Of a DNA stretch of 64,000 nt, positions 1 through 9,280 are shown piece after piece. The stretch spans positions 3,605,123-3,669,122 of the forward strand of contig NZ_FJUR01000001.1 of NCBI RefSeq assembly GCF_900067135.1, read 5' to 3'. How positions within the stretch are numbered: the first letter of the stretch is position 1; every line of letters starts with the position of its first letter. Source of the DNA: Rhizobium sp. 9140 (lineage in GTDB: Bacteria; Pseudomonadota; Alphaproteobacteria; Rhizobiales; Rhizobiaceae). The notes beneath the pieces are model-generated. The model was not told where the DNA came from, did no database searches, and worked only from the letters and a program-made list of their open reading frames with translations. Position numbers and translations under genes: made by a program.

Positions 1-1357
1 CCAAGATCGCGCGCATGAGCTGCTGGACCTGACGATTGTGCGAGGTGGCGCCGAAGGAGATGTCGGCAAGGTTACGCTTGCCGTCGAGAACCTCGAAAGC
101 GTCATTTCGAACAACCGGCGCATCTTTGGCAACCCACGCCTCTTCCGGGTTCGGATACTTGCCCGTCACGCCGTTGATGGTCAGATCGACCGACGGGAAC
201 GGATCGAAGCCTGACGGTTCCGTGATGAGGGTGTCGGCGTCCGAGAAACCAAACACGGCTCCACCGAAGATCCCGTTCTTGATCTTGAAGACGCCGCCCT
301 GATCCGTCAGCCGTCCGTTCTGAGCCTTGCGAAACTCCTCGATGACAGTGAGCGGCGGCGTGTCGCCGGTGATCTCGTAACCGCCGCGCCACTGCGGTTC
401 TGTCGTTTTGTCCGCCCGCTCAACCAGACGGCCAGCCTCCTGGCATGCCGCAATCCAGTTCGAGGATGGCAGCCGCAGGGCGTTGACCTTCTGCCCGCCA
501 TAGAACCATTCGCCCTTGTAGCGAAGGCCTCGCAGGACGTTGTAGGTCATCACGCCGAGGTTATAGGACGGCTCGTGGGTGCTCTGATCGTCCCAACGAT
601 GAGTGCCATTCCCACCGTTCGTGCTGTCTCTGCGGATGTCGTAGAGCGGCAAAGGCGCCGGCTCGAACAGCACCTTCGGCTGGCCCTTGAAGTAATCGCG
701 TTCCCAGCGATAGGTCATGATGGCGTAGGGAATGCCGCGACCGATCATGGTCGCGTCCCACGGCCGCTTCTTGTCATCCTTGAACGTTTTGACGAGGAAG
801 GGGTCAGCGACCGTCTGCGAGCCGTCGTAGAACTTCACCCAGCAGTAATCGTGAACGTTCCCTTCGCTGTCGCGATATTCCTTCAGGGGATAGCCGCGCC
901 CGAAGACCGTGTCGGGCTCGTTCCATAGGATCGTGCACTTCTCGCCCTCGATCCAGATGCCGTCGAGACCCGAGACCGGCAGGTTGCCTAGCTCGATGAC
1001 CTCGGTGAAATAGGTGTTCGGCGTGTCGCCGTCGTAGTTTCCCCACGTGCCGTAGTATTTGCGTTTGCCGCGCGTAGCGAACTGGCCGATCGTCGTGGAG
1101 ACCGGCTTATCGTCGCCCACCTCTGCCTGGATTTTGGCGCCAACGGGCGGCGGCGCATCCGGCGCTGTTGCCATCGAATAAAGTGTCGTGGCGGCCGCCA
1201 GTGCCAGACTGACGACGGCATTGACGATACCGGAGCCACTAATGACGGCGCTGAAGACGCCGGCAACCGCGCCGATCAGCGGCCCGGCCGCAGCCGGGTC
1301 AGGCTGCAGCAGGAAGAACGTCAGGGCGGTTGTGGCGAGAGCGGCTTTCTTGAACAT
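1..1357 (-). CDS. Tail-tip / host-specificity protein, N-terminal part (runs off the left edge)
   Basis: The first 452 codons of the same protein that is complete at 37,584-46,361. It would sit at the distal end of the tail and contact the host surface. The start ATG (1355-1357) shares one base with the stop of the upstream NlpC-like gene (TGATG). The N-terminus is Lys-Lys plus a hydrophobic stretch ending in Ala-Ala-Ala-Gly, like an export signal, followed by Gly/Ala-rich hydrophobic segments. No stop codon occurs before the window edge. Whether this copy carries the same repeat region and lectin-like modules as prophage B cannot be seen. Confidence 0.85.
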   Translation of the reverse strand, partial: MFKKAALATTALTFFLLQPDPAAAGPLIGAVAGVFSAVISGSGIVNAVVSLALAAATTLYSMATAPDAPPPVGAKIQAEVGDDKPVSTTIGQFATRGKRKYYGTWGNYDGDTPNTYFTEVIELGNLPVSGLDGIWIEGEKCTILWNEPDTVFGRGYPLKEYRDSEGNVHDYCWVKFYDGSQTVADPFLVKTFKDDKKRPWDATMIGRGIPYAIMTYRWERDYFKGQPKVLFEPAPLPLYDIRRDSTNGGNGTHRWDDQSTHEPSYNLGVMTYNVLRGLRYKGEWFYGGQKVNALRLPSSNWIAACQEAGRLVERADKTTEPQWRGGYEITGDTPPLTVIEEFRKAQNGRLTDQGGVFKIKNGIFGGAVFGFSDADTLITEPSGFDPFPSVDLTINGVTGKYPNPEEAWVAKDAPVVRNDAFEVLDGKRNLADISFGATSHNRQVQQLMRAIL

Positions 1358-1782
1358 CAGCCCACCCGAAAGGCGCGAACCGCCTTCTCTCGATCGACCG
1401 TCGCCAAGCCCCCTTCGCCCATCACCCAGATCCGGTCGAAGTCGAAGACACCGAGCACGTGGCGGAACTGCGTATCCGTGGGGATGGCGGCGATATCGCC
1501 CGTCTGCGCATCAACCGGATGCTCGTATTCGGGAAGCAATGACGCGGCGAAGTCGGCCAGATCATCAAAGCCGGCTGCGCGCATCAGACGATAGGCCGAG
1601 GCGGCATCGTGATAGTCCCCCTGATCCGGTACCGGCAGCTCGGCGCCCGTGATGGCCGTCACAGCCGCGATCGCCAGCTGACCGCAGTCGTTCTGCGCCC
1701 ATGAGAACGGTTTGCGGCGCATGTCGTTGAAGACATCGCAGAACGGTCCGATCCAGAGTTCGCGGCGCTTAAGCTCGATCAT
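1357..1782 (-). CDS. NlpC/P60-like tail protein (DUF6950-type)
   Basis: 141 residues. Cysteine 33 in an NDCGQLA motif and a downstream histidine in QFRHVLGV are arranged as in NlpC/P60-type cysteine peptidases, which in siphophage tail tips help open peptidoglycan. The gene lies between the DUF2163-like gene and the tail-tip gene, the position of the K/NlpC-type gene in lambda and gene transfer agents. I chose ATG 1782 because it overlaps the upstream stop (ATGA) and matches the start of the other copy. Catalytic activity is inferred from family resemblance. Confidence 0.7.
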   Translation of the reverse strand: MIELKRRELWIGPFCDVFNDMRRKPFSWAQNDCGQLAIAAVTAITGAELPVPDQGDYHDAASAYRLMRAAGFDDLADFAASLLPEYEHPVDAQTGDIAAIPTDTQFRHVLGVFDFDRIWVMGEGGLATVDREKAVRAFRVG

Positions 1783-2429
1783 TCTTCGCCCCAAGGTTCG
1801 ATCCAGTTGGCAACGGAGCCGGCATATTTTCCGAAGTTATCGACCTCGCCATTCGGCCCTTTGCGCTTCTTCTGTTCTTCGGCGCTGGACTTGGCGGGGT
1901 TCGGCCGGGTCAGGTTGACCACGGCGTCGTTGACGAGGCGGATCTCCAGCACTTCGCCGCCGCCGTCTTCAGCAGCCGACTGTATGCCTGCCCCGTCGAT
2001 GACGCCGAGGTAGTCGTTCTCAGGCATCGACGGGATCTGCCGCGTCTTCGGATCGAGAAGCACAACCCAGATCTCAAGCGAACCGGCACGGCAGTCGAGG
2101 CCCCGCGCCATGTCTTCGACGGCCGGGTTCAGCATCGTCATCGACACTGCGCGGGTGTTGACCTCGAGCGTCGAGGTGCTGATGCTTTCGCCCACGTCGA
2201 GGTCAACCTGCCCTTGGAAGGTGCGTGCGTAGACCACGCCGTCGATCAACGAGCGGACCTCGACCGTGATCGGCCGATCGCCAGACCAGAAGTTCTTCGT
2301 CTCCAGCGTGGTGTTGCCGTTCGCGTCGGGATAGGTGCGCGCGATCACGGATACGAACCAACGCGGCACGATGCCGTCCTGGGGTGCGTTCTGGAGCAAC
2401 GCGAAGAAGGCGGGATCGACTGTCTTCAT
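1779..2429 (-). CDS. Tail-tip assembly protein, DUF2163-like
   Basis: 216 residues. It resembles DUF2163 proteins, which sit between the distal tail protein and the NlpC-like gene in alphaproteobacterial siphophages and gene transfer agents. The body is beta-rich, with a lysine-rich charged stretch near residue 190 (EEQKKRKGPNGE). It overlaps both neighbours by 4 bp, so translation is probably coupled. A structural tail-hub role is inferred from position; no catalytic motif is seen. Confidence 0.65.
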   Translation of the reverse strand: MKTVDPAFFALLQNAPQDGIVPRWFVSVIARTYPDANGNTTLETKNFWSGDRPITVEVRSLIDGVVYARTFQGQVDLDVGESISTSTLEVNTRAVSMTMLNPAVEDMARGLDCRAGSLEIWVVLLDPKTRQIPSMPENDYLGVIDGAGIQSAAEDGGGEVLEIRLVNDAVVNLTRPNPAKSSAEEQKKRKGPNGEVDNFGKYAGSVANWIEPWGEE

Positions 2430-3079
2430 GGCTTTTCGATCGCAGTGAAACCGGCGCCCTCGGTCAGGTGACGGCGCGCGCGGCCGGGCATGTGGCTGTC
2501 AGGCATGATGACCATGCGGCAGGCCGGCCGGGCGAAGATCGTGTTGGCGTTTACAGCCAAACCGTCGGGCACATTCGGGTAAATGCTGAGGACGGGCGTC
2601 ACGCCGTCGCTGCCCGCAACGCCGCGCTCGGAGATCTCGAGGAAAGCGTATTGAACGGGATTGCTGCCCCACGACACCTGAAACTTGTCCGCGATCGTGA
2701 GGACGTATCCGGCCGGAAACCCTTTAAAGCTGACCGAGCGACGATCCGTGCCGATCGTGGCGATCTGGATGACACGGCTGCCAAGGATGGTGCCGCGCGG
2801 ATCCATCGCCGGATAGGGCGACAGCGGGTCGAACATCCAGAATGCTTCTTGGGCACCGCGAAGGGCGCGGATCAGGGCGGCATACTGTTTCATTTCCGCG
2901 CTCGAGCGGCGATCGAGTTCTACCACGGCACGCCAAAGCGGGTCCGCCATCTCTGCCTGCCAGATGCGACCACTGGACTGTCCAGACAGGCTGTCACGCC
3001 GTTTTGCACCCCACTCGACGCTGGAGATGGGCAGACGATCGGCGAACGTTGGAAGGCTGTAAGGGAAGCTATGGGTCAT
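2426..3079 (-). CDS. Distal tail protein (DUF2460-like)
   Basis: 217 residues. It is encoded immediately after the tape measure, where the distal tail (Dit-like) protein lies in long-tailed phages. Such proteins form the ring joining the tail tube to the tip. The sequence is beta-rich with a conserved centre (WRAVVELDRRSSAEMKQY, then FWMFDPLSPYP). It overlaps the tape-measure stop by 4 bp. The family call rests on position and overall look, so DUF2460 membership is tentative. Confidence 0.6.
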   Translation of the reverse strand: MTHSFPYSLPTFADRLPISSVEWGAKRRDSLSGQSSGRIWQAEMADPLWRAVVELDRRSSAEMKQYAALIRALRGAQEAFWMFDPLSPYPAMDPRGTILGSRVIQIATIGTDRRSVSFKGFPAGYVLTIADKFQVSWGSNPVQYAFLEISERGVAGSDGVTPVLSIYPNVPDGLAVNANTIFARPACRMVIMPDSHMPGRARRHLTEGAGFTAIEKP

Positions 3080-6000
3080 TGGCCCCTCACATACGGGCGC
3101 TTCTTGATCTGTTCGAAGCGGGCCGGCAGGTTCTTGTCGTAGGCGCGAAGGCCCTTGGCAACGCCGCGATCGACGGCGTCCTCGATGTCGCGATCGCCGC
3201 GCGGGTTATCGACGTAGACGTTGATTTCGGACTTGCCGGAGCCTGCACGATCGTTGGCAGTCGACGCCATCCTGCTCTGGCCCTGCGAAGGATAAACCGA
3301 CGCCGGCGCTCCGATCTTGGCGACAAATCCACCCTTGTCGTAGCCGCGTCCGGAGTTGAGCCCATCCAGCATGCGCCGAACGCCTGGCTGCGCGACCACG
3401 CTGGCTTTGACAACATATTCCTGACCATGGACGAAGCCGGCTATATCGCTGCGCCCGCCGTTGCCGGTGTAGCCACCGACGTCGAACAGACCCTTGCCCG
3501 GATTGTTGACGGCCCAATTTGCCTGCGCACCGTTCGGTACGAAGTTTGGAAGGAACGCCGTCAGCAACGAGCCGAAGAGACCCCCGCCGCCGCCGCCGCC
3601 AGACGGGGCCGGCGGAAACCAGTTGGCTAAGTTCTGTCCTGCCTGCCCAAGGCCTTCACCAAAGCCACCTAGACCTTTGACGGCTGACGATGACGCACCT
3701 GCAAGACTGCCAACAGTCGTGCTGGCGTTCTGTCCGGTAGTCGCGAGCTTGTCTAAATTGCCGTTCGCGTTTCCGAGAGCCTCATTGAACTTATCAACAT
3801 AGGCGTTTCCTGTGGTCCCGAGGACGTCGGCACCTCGACCGCCTTTACCAACAGAACCCGGTCCCCCGAACCAAGCCTGCGCGGCGCCCGAGGGACCGTA
3901 CTTATCGACGTAGCCGCCGAAGCGGTGATTGAAAATGGCGTCCTGCGCAGACTTGTCTCCAAGGAATTGCGACGTAGACAGCCGGCGCCCTAGTGCAGCC
4001 TCCGACCATGGACCGATGTTGTTGCCCATCATCTGATAGGCGCCATAAGCACGGTCACCACTCCGGGTGATAGGACCGAGCGCGCCGTAGTTGCCACTGC
4101 TCTCGATCGACTGGATGGCCTTGGCGTAGGACGAAATATTTCCCAGCGGTTCGCGCGTGACAGGGATCAGCGGAGCTGCGTAGGACTCGAAGCCGCTTGC
4201 TTTCGGCGTGTTCTGATTGGCCGCGACCGGCGCACCTTTCAGGAAACGGCCGAGCACATCCGACAGCTCCGGACGATCGCCGCCCAGAAGCATGTTCTTG
4301 ATCGAGTTCGTGCCCAGCTCCTGGAAGAACTTGCCGACATCGCCGAGGAGGCCATTCAAAGCACCTTTGAAGTCCCCTTTAAGAAGCGAGCTGAAGACAT
4401 TGTCGATCGCGGTCTCGCCGGCTGACTGAAACATCTGCCAAGCAGCTGTCGCCTTTTCGACCTCGATCGTCTGGTTGGCGATCTCACGTGCATTGCGCCG
4501 GATCTGTTCGGCCTCGGCCGACAGAGCCGAATAGCCGCGTGCCCGGATCATCTGCTCGGCTTCGAGAACCGCCAGCGCCTTTTCGCGTTCGGCCGTGCTG
4601 GCGCCGACGAGTGTCTTCTCAAGGCGCAAGCGCTCCAGATCGTCGTCCTGCCCCCTGATGACGTCGATCGCGCCGGCGCGGCGTTGCTCAAGTTCGCTGG
4701 CAGCGGCTGCGTCCTTGGCAGCCGCCAGCGCCTCGGCCAGCTTCTTCTGTTCCTCGCCCTGGGCAGCCGCCGCAGCGGCGGCAAGCGGGCGGAGCTGGAT
4801 TTCCGTGCGCAGAAGAGCCTCGGCTTGGCTCGCCGTGATATTGCCGGCCGCGACCTGATCGTTAAGGCGGCGCCGTGCTTCGACCTCCTCGACCAGCTCG
4901 GCCGACTGAAGGCGGGAGGCGGCGAGCGTCTCCTGGATGACGCGGTTGCGTGCAGCGGCAATGCGGGACGATGCCTCGGCCGTGGTGATTTCCTCACCGG
5001 CCAGCTGCAGGCGCTCACGATCAGCCATCAGGCCCGCGAGCACGATAGGGTTTCGCTCCGTCTGAATGCGGATGTCGAGCGCGGCAAGCTGATTGGCGCG
5101 CTCCTGCGCCGGGATCAAGGTTTCCAGCGCACGCTTCTTGGCGTCGATCGTTGCCGTTATGTCGGCGCGTTGGCTGTCGAGAAGGCCCGGCGCATCCAGC
5201 CCGCTTTGCGCCTTGACGAGGCTGTCCTCAAGATCGCGGCGGGCGCGGGCTGCCGCCGTTGCCGGGCTGGCGTTGGCGGTGTCGAGTGCGCCTCGAGCAG
5301 CGGCACGGCGCTTTTCCTGTTCGCGATCGCGCGCTTCGTTGCCGCGCCGCTCCATGTCTTCCTGGCGAAGACGTTCCAGTTCGGCCCGACGTTCCTCTAC
5401 TTCGCTGTCAAAGCTGCCATCGCCGAAAATGGTGCCTTTGCTCTTCTGCTGTTGCCGAAGCGCAGCGGCGTACAACTCAGTTGCTTCGCTCAAAGCGTCA
5501 GCCGGCGATGGCCCGCTCAAAGCCCGATCGATGGATTTCCCCATCCAGTCGTAGGCATCGCTTGCGGCCTTTGACACACTGTTCCAAGCACGACCAAGCG
5601 CCGTGGTCGCTTCGCTGGCGTTAGCCAGCCGGCCTGGAAGAGCAGCCAGCAGGACCTGCTGCGCTTCGGTGAGCCGGTTCTGTGCCGTCAGGCGGCGCGC
5701 ATACTCGGCCGTCGCAGCATCGATCAGCCCATACTGGCGATAGAGGGTGTCGATCGCCTTGGACGGATCTGCGAACATCTCGGCCAGTGCCGCGCCCGCC
5801 TCATCGGCCGACACACCGATCGTCGCGCCGAAATTCTTGCTGATCGCGATCAGCTGCTCGAAGTTCTCCGAGGCGATCCGGCCGGTCCGTAGGAACTGCG
5901 CTTCCATTGTGCGGGCCGACGCGACGGAGATCCCGGCCGCCGCTGCGCCGTTCTGAGCCGCCGCTTCCATGCTCGCGGCACTGCCGGCAGTCGCGCGACC

Positions 6001-7239
6001 AATCCCGGACGCTGCGGTCTCGACTTCCTTGATGGAGCCGAGATAGTCGTTCCAGGCCATGGCGCCGAGGACGACGGCCGCTGTCGTGCCGGCAATACCG
6101 ACCCGCAGCGGCGTGATCGCGGCCATGGCTGCCTTGGCGGCATTTCCCATGCTGCCGTAGATCTGCATGGCCTGCGGACCCTGCTGTAGAATGACCTGCG
6201 AGATAGGCATGCCCAGCGCCAGCGACTGGACGGTGTCCACGCCCTGCGTGAAGAGGTTGGCCTGTTGGTCCGGACGCAGGCCCTTGCTACCCGCGATGCC
6301 CTTGCGCGACTGGATCAGCCCGAGCGTCGCCTGACGCTCGCGGCTGATCGCAGCCGTCATTTCATCATGCGAAATCGCACCGACCCTGTTGGCCTGACGG
6401 ATGTCCTCGATCGTCTTGCGATAGGTCGTGAGAGCCGCATAGCGCGGATTGTAGGCCTGCCGCAGCCGATCGCGTTCGTCCATGAAGGCGGTGATGTCAG
6501 CGCTGCGGTCCGGCTGGATCATCTGCGACTGGACGATGGACTGTGCGGACTGTTTGCGTCGGGCAGCAAGGCGTTCGGCAGCACCTGCCTGCTCTTCCAT
6601 GGCGCGGGTTTCGCGGATCCTCGCATCGATGGCGGTGGACGCCGAGATCGCGCCGACGCGCTCGGCCTCGTTAATGTCGAGCAGAGCCTTGCGATGGCGT
6701 TCCATCAAGGCGAACATCGGATCGAACCGCGCCTGCAGGCGGTCCATCTCCTTCAGGTACGCCTCGATATCGGCGCCACGGTTCGGCGTGATCGTCCTCG
6801 CTTCAACGATCGATTGCGCCTGCTGCTTCTGGCGTGCCGCAAGCCGCTCGGCGGCACCCGCCTGTTCCTGCATCGCGCGCGTCTCGCGGATCCGCGCCTC
6901 GATCGCGGTGGAGGCCGAGATCGCGCCGACCTTCTCGGCGTTGGCGATATCGGTCAACGCCTGCCGATGGCGCTGCATGACAGCGAACATCGGATCGAAG
7001 CGCGCCTGCAGCCGGTCCATCTCACGGCCATACGCGGCGATATCGTCCAACTTGGTCGTGTTGTTGTTGGCAGCTTCCTTGAGCTTGCCGAGTGCCGTGG
7101 TGACGGCCTGGACCTTCGGCGCGACCGCCTCGGCCTGCTTGCCGATCGCCGCAACGGCATTGCGCGCTTCCGTGCCGCCAGACTTGGCGCCGGAGGGATC
7201 GACGGTGACGCCGATCGCGATGCGATAGGCGGCCGTCAT
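3076..7239 (-). CDS. Tail tape-measure protein with C-terminal transglycosylase-like domain
   Basis: 1,387 residues; sets tail length and is ejected with the DNA. Residues about 70-340 hold three imperfect repeats of roughly 91 residues, each starting near a DRLQARFDPMF-like motif. Next is a tape-measure domain (QANLFTQGVDTVQSLALG, then QVILQQGPQAMQIYG), then long Ala/Glu/Arg-rich coiled coils (about 600-960). Near residue 1,035 begins an SLT-like domain (IESSGNYGALGP, then GAYQMM) whose Glu is the likely catalytic acid for cutting peptidoglycan. A glycine run (about 1,210) precedes a conserved C-terminus. At about 0.15 nm per residue the tail would be about 200 nm. The hydrolase domain differs from that of the prophage B copy. 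Confidence 0.92.
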   Translation of the reverse strand: MTAAYRIAIGVTVDPSGAKSGGTEARNAVAAIGKQAEAVAPKVQAVTTALGKLKEAANNNTTKLDDIAAYGREMDRLQARFDPMFAVMQRHRQALTDIANAEKVGAISASTAIEARIRETRAMQEQAGAAERLAARQKQQAQSIVEARTITPNRGADIEAYLKEMDRLQARFDPMFALMERHRKALLDINEAERVGAISASTAIDARIRETRAMEEQAGAAERLAARRKQSAQSIVQSQMIQPDRSADITAFMDERDRLRQAYNPRYAALTTYRKTIEDIRQANRVGAISHDEMTAAISRERQATLGLIQSRKGIAGSKGLRPDQQANLFTQGVDTVQSLALGMPISQVILQQGPQAMQIYGSMGNAAKAAMAAITPLRVGIAGTTAAVVLGAMAWNDYLGSIKEVETAASGIGRATAGSAASMEAAAQNGAAAAGISVASARTMEAQFLRTGRIASENFEQLIAISKNFGATIGVSADEAGAALAEMFADPSKAIDTLYRQYGLIDAATAEYARRLTAQNRLTEAQQVLLAALPGRLANASEATTALGRAWNSVSKAASDAYDWMGKSIDRALSGPSPADALSEATELYAAALRQQQKSKGTIFGDGSFDSEVEERRAELERLRQEDMERRGNEARDREQEKRRAAARGALDTANASPATAAARARRDLEDSLVKAQSGLDAPGLLDSQRADITATIDAKKRALETLIPAQERANQLAALDIRIQTERNPIVLAGLMADRERLQLAGEEITTAEASSRIAAARNRVIQETLAASRLQSAELVEEVEARRRLNDQVAAGNITASQAEALLRTEIQLRPLAAAAAAAQGEEQKKLAEALAAAKDAAAASELEQRRAGAIDVIRGQDDDLERLRLEKTLVGASTAEREKALAVLEAEQMIRARGYSALSAEAEQIRRNAREIANQTIEVEKATAAWQMFQSAGETAIDNVFSSLLKGDFKGALNGLLGDVGKFFQELGTNSIKNMLLGGDRPELSDVLGRFLKGAPVAANQNTPKASGFESYAAPLIPVTREPLGNISSYAKAIQSIESSGNYGALGPITRSGDRAYGAYQMMGNNIGPWSEAALGRRLSTSQFLGDKSAQDAIFNHRFGGYVDKYGPSGAAQAWFGGPGSVGKGGRGADVLGTTGNAYVDKFNEALGNANGNLDKLATTGQNASTTVGSLAGASSSAVKGLGGFGEGLGQAGQNLANWFPPAPSGGGGGGGLFGSLLTAFLPNFVPNGAQANWAVNNPGKGLFDVGGYTGNGGRSDIAGFVHGQEYVVKASVVAQPGVRRMLDGLNSGRGYDKGGFVAKIGAPASVYPSQGQSRMASTANDRAGSGKSEINVYVDNPRGDRDIEDAVDRGVAKGLRAYDKNLPARFEQIKKRPYVRGQ

Positions 7240-8047
7240 TCCTCGTCATCCTCGGCGGAGGCCGGGTCGCCGTCGTTGAAGAGCGGCAGCACGGCGTCCT
7301 CGATGACGCGAAGATCCCGGAACACGTCGGGCTCATAGCCCTCGGCATCGAGCACGATCTTGCAGGCGGCGTAGTCGAGGCCAATGAACAAGACGCCGTT
7401 CTTGTTCGACGCCGCTCTCCACTGCGTCGAGCACGCGATGAAGCCGGAAAGACTGGCGGCGTTCTGGATCACGAGGGCAATCTCATCGTCGTTGGGTTCA
7501 GCATCGTCATCGTCCATGACGAACGTCACGCCGAGCTTCTGGGACTGCTGGCGGAGATCGTCATCGATGATGGTGGCACGGGAGGGATCGACGCGACCGA
7601 GGCGGACGTATGTCCACGCGACGGCCGCGTCCGTCAGTTTTTTAGGCGGGCCTTGTCGAGCGTAACGGCGTCCTGGTACGCCTTCACGATCGCCACTCTG
7701 ACCCGCTCATGTGCCCAGACGGCCGTAAAGGTCTCCGGGCTGAACGCCAGCGGTTCGCCGTTCTCGTCGGCAATCTTGCGCCAGTCCCGCACCAGCCGGC
7801 GTGCTGCCGCCTCGTCGTGGTCAGCAACGCGGGCCATGATCTCGACCATCTCGGCATCTGTCGTCTCGGCGTTGATCTCCGCAAGGATGGCTGCACGCTC
7901 GCGGGCCGAGTTCCGGTTGATCTCTTCGGGCAGTAGCTCGAACTGGATCTCGAACGTATGCTCGACGGTTTTCCCCATCCGGTTCGCGTCGGGTTCCGTG
8001 ACCTTGACCGGCCACCAGAAGGCGAGGTTTTCGACGAGCTTGAACAT
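7236..8047 (-). CDS. Tail assembly chaperone G-T fusion made by -1 frameshift
   Basis: Predicted product of about 270 residues (lambda gpGT is 279). Ribosomes start at 8047, slip back one base on A AAA AAC at 7643-7637 and bypass the TGA at 7636-7634. They continue through KLTDAAVAWTYVRLG into a DUF1799-like domain (FIGLDYAACKIVLDAEGYEPDVF) that ends at 7236. The T part has its own ATG codons around 7529 and 7517, but homology begins upstream of them, which supports fusion. It overlaps the tape-measure start by 4 bp. In lambda the two forms load the tape measure for tube polymerisation. Confidence 0.8.
7634..8047 (-). CDS. Tail assembly chaperone G-like protein
   Basis: 137 residues, close to lambda gpG (140). 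This is the unshifted product, ending at a TGA placed directly after the slippery heptamer. It is encoded between the tail tube and the tape measure. The sequence is mixed and charged, with a helical stretch (ERAAILAEINAETTDAEMVEIM). In related phages G is made in large excess over GT and neither is in the finished tail. Confidence 0.8.
   Translation of the reverse strand: MFKLVENLAFWWPVKVTEPDANRMGKTVEHTFEIQFELLPEEINRNSARERAAILAEINAETTDAEMVEIMARVADHDEAAARRLVRDWRKIADENGEPLAFSPETFTAVWAHERVRVAIVKAYQDAVTLDKARLKN
7637..7643 (-). promoter_or_regulatory. Programmed -1 ribosomal frameshift site (A AAA AAC)
   Basis: Reading the minus strand, codons CTA AAA AAC TGA give an X XXY YYZ slippery heptamer immediately before the zero-frame stop. 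The -1 frame is open for the next 133 codons and includes the DUF1799-like domain. The same seven bases and stop occur in prophage B at 52,632-52,638. Confidence 0.85.
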
Positions 8048-8114
8048 GCGGGCGTCTTTCTGAACGTTGCCCCGAAAGGGCTTTGAAGGGAGTTTGCAGG
8101 CGGGCTGCCGGCCG

Positions 8115-9044
8115 TCACATGACGGTCAGCAGGAACTCGTCATTGCCGGCGACCGGCGTTGCCATCAGCGGCAGGGTGTTGTTGATCCGCTTGCGCGTCT
8201 CGCCGTACTTCGGCCGGCCGATCTGGACGGCCTGCATGCCGAACTTGACGATGTTGCCACCCTGCTTCCCATGCTGGGCCGCAAGGATGCCGAGATCGCC
8301 GGCTTCGGACTTGGCAAACCAGTTGACCGCAGAAAGCGCATCGGCACGCATGATCGCCGACCCGGTCATCATGCGATCGACATGCTCGATGGCTTCCTCG
8401 TTGATCAGAAAGTCCGGCTCGATCTGGTTGCCGATGTCGAACGTGATGCCTTCGGTACCGCCGGCATAACCGTGCAGCGAAAAGGTCGTGTTCGCCTTGT
8501 TGACGGGAACCGCCTTCTTGAATGCCGTCGTTGTCAGGGTCGGCAGGGCGGCATCCGAGACCACACCCAGAAGACCGGTCAGGACGAACCGGAAGCGGGG
8601 AATGGCGAGCGGCGCCATGTTGAGCGTCCACGTCCCGCGCGCACCGAGCAGGATGTGCTGGACGCCGTCGCCATTCCAGCGCACCGACACGCTTTCCTGC
8701 GCCTTGGAGATCGGATTGTACTGAACATCGGTCGTGGCCGTGATGACCTCGCGCATGGCGCAGGCCCGCATCAGCACGCCCCAAGGCGGCGGGGTTCCGG
8801 GCGTGCCGGATCCTGCCACTTCCACTTCGCCGGAGAGCGTGCCGTAGGTTCCAACCAGCGTAACGCCCTGGTGGCCCATGTAGGGAAGGACGAGGTCGCG
8901 GCTGACCTCCTGACCGGCAGACGGATCGAAGTCCACATCGGTCATGACCATTGCGTTAGCCGCGCCGGTCGGAATGCTGTCCTCGCCGTAGATAGTCTCG
9001 GACTTGACGAGGATGGCGCGGTTTCGCCAGTAGCGCTTTGCCAT
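8115..9044 (-). CDS. Major tail tube protein (siphovirus type)
   Basis: 309 residues beginning MAKRYWRNRAILVKSE. It resembles tail tube proteins of Mu-like siphophages, with two related beta halves (GTYGTLSGEVEVAGSGTPG and a later GYAGGTEGITFDIG). It lies between the tail terminator and the tail chaperones, and no contractile sheath gene is present, so the tail is long and non-contractile. An unassigned 67-bp gap separates it from the chaperone gene. Confidence 0.8.
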   Translation of the reverse strand: MAKRYWRNRAILVKSETIYGEDSIPTGAANAMVMTDVDFDPSAGQEVSRDLVLPYMGHQGVTLVGTYGTLSGEVEVAGSGTPGTPPPWGVLMRACAMREVITATTDVQYNPISKAQESVSVRWNGDGVQHILLGARGTWTLNMAPLAIPRFRFVLTGLLGVVSDAALPTLTTTAFKKAVPVNKANTTFSLHGYAGGTEGITFDIGNQIEPDFLINEEAIEHVDRMMTGSAIMRADALSAVNWFAKSEAGDLGILAAQHGKQGGNIVKFGMQAVQIGRPKYGETRKRINNTLPLMATPVAGNDEFLLTVM

Positions 9045-9046
9045 GG

Positions 9047-9280
9047 TCAGGAGTTCCTCTTCCGCGTGGTGGGCGCGGCTTCGTCAGATGTGACGGCCGG
9101 TGTTTCTTCGATCGCCGGCGCATCGCTCGTGGCGACGGCCGGCGCCGTCTGCTCGGGTGCAGCTGTCGCGGCGTCCGCCTCGGGCGCGGCGGGCTTCGGC
9201 TCTTCCGTGCGGCTGACGAGCTGCAACGAGCCATCGGGTTGGCGGACGTAGCTGCCGCCGCCTTCATGATCGGTCATCAT
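9047..9280 (-). CDS. Small Pro/Ala/Thr-rich phage protein
   Basis: 77 residues, start chosen for the ATGA overlap with the upstream gene. The N-terminus has an ordered GSYVRQPDGSLQLVSR segment. The rest is a low-complexity acidic Ala/Pro/Thr/Glu tail ending in TTRKRN. It lies between the tail terminator and tail tube genes, where Mu-like phages have a small DUF2635-like gene. The low-complexity part varies more than its neighbours between the two copies. Function unknown. Confidence 0.65.
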   Translation of the reverse strand: MMTDHEGGGSYVRQPDGSLQLVSRTEEPKPAAPEADAATAAPEQTAPAVATSDAPAIEETPAVTSDEAAPTTRKRNS

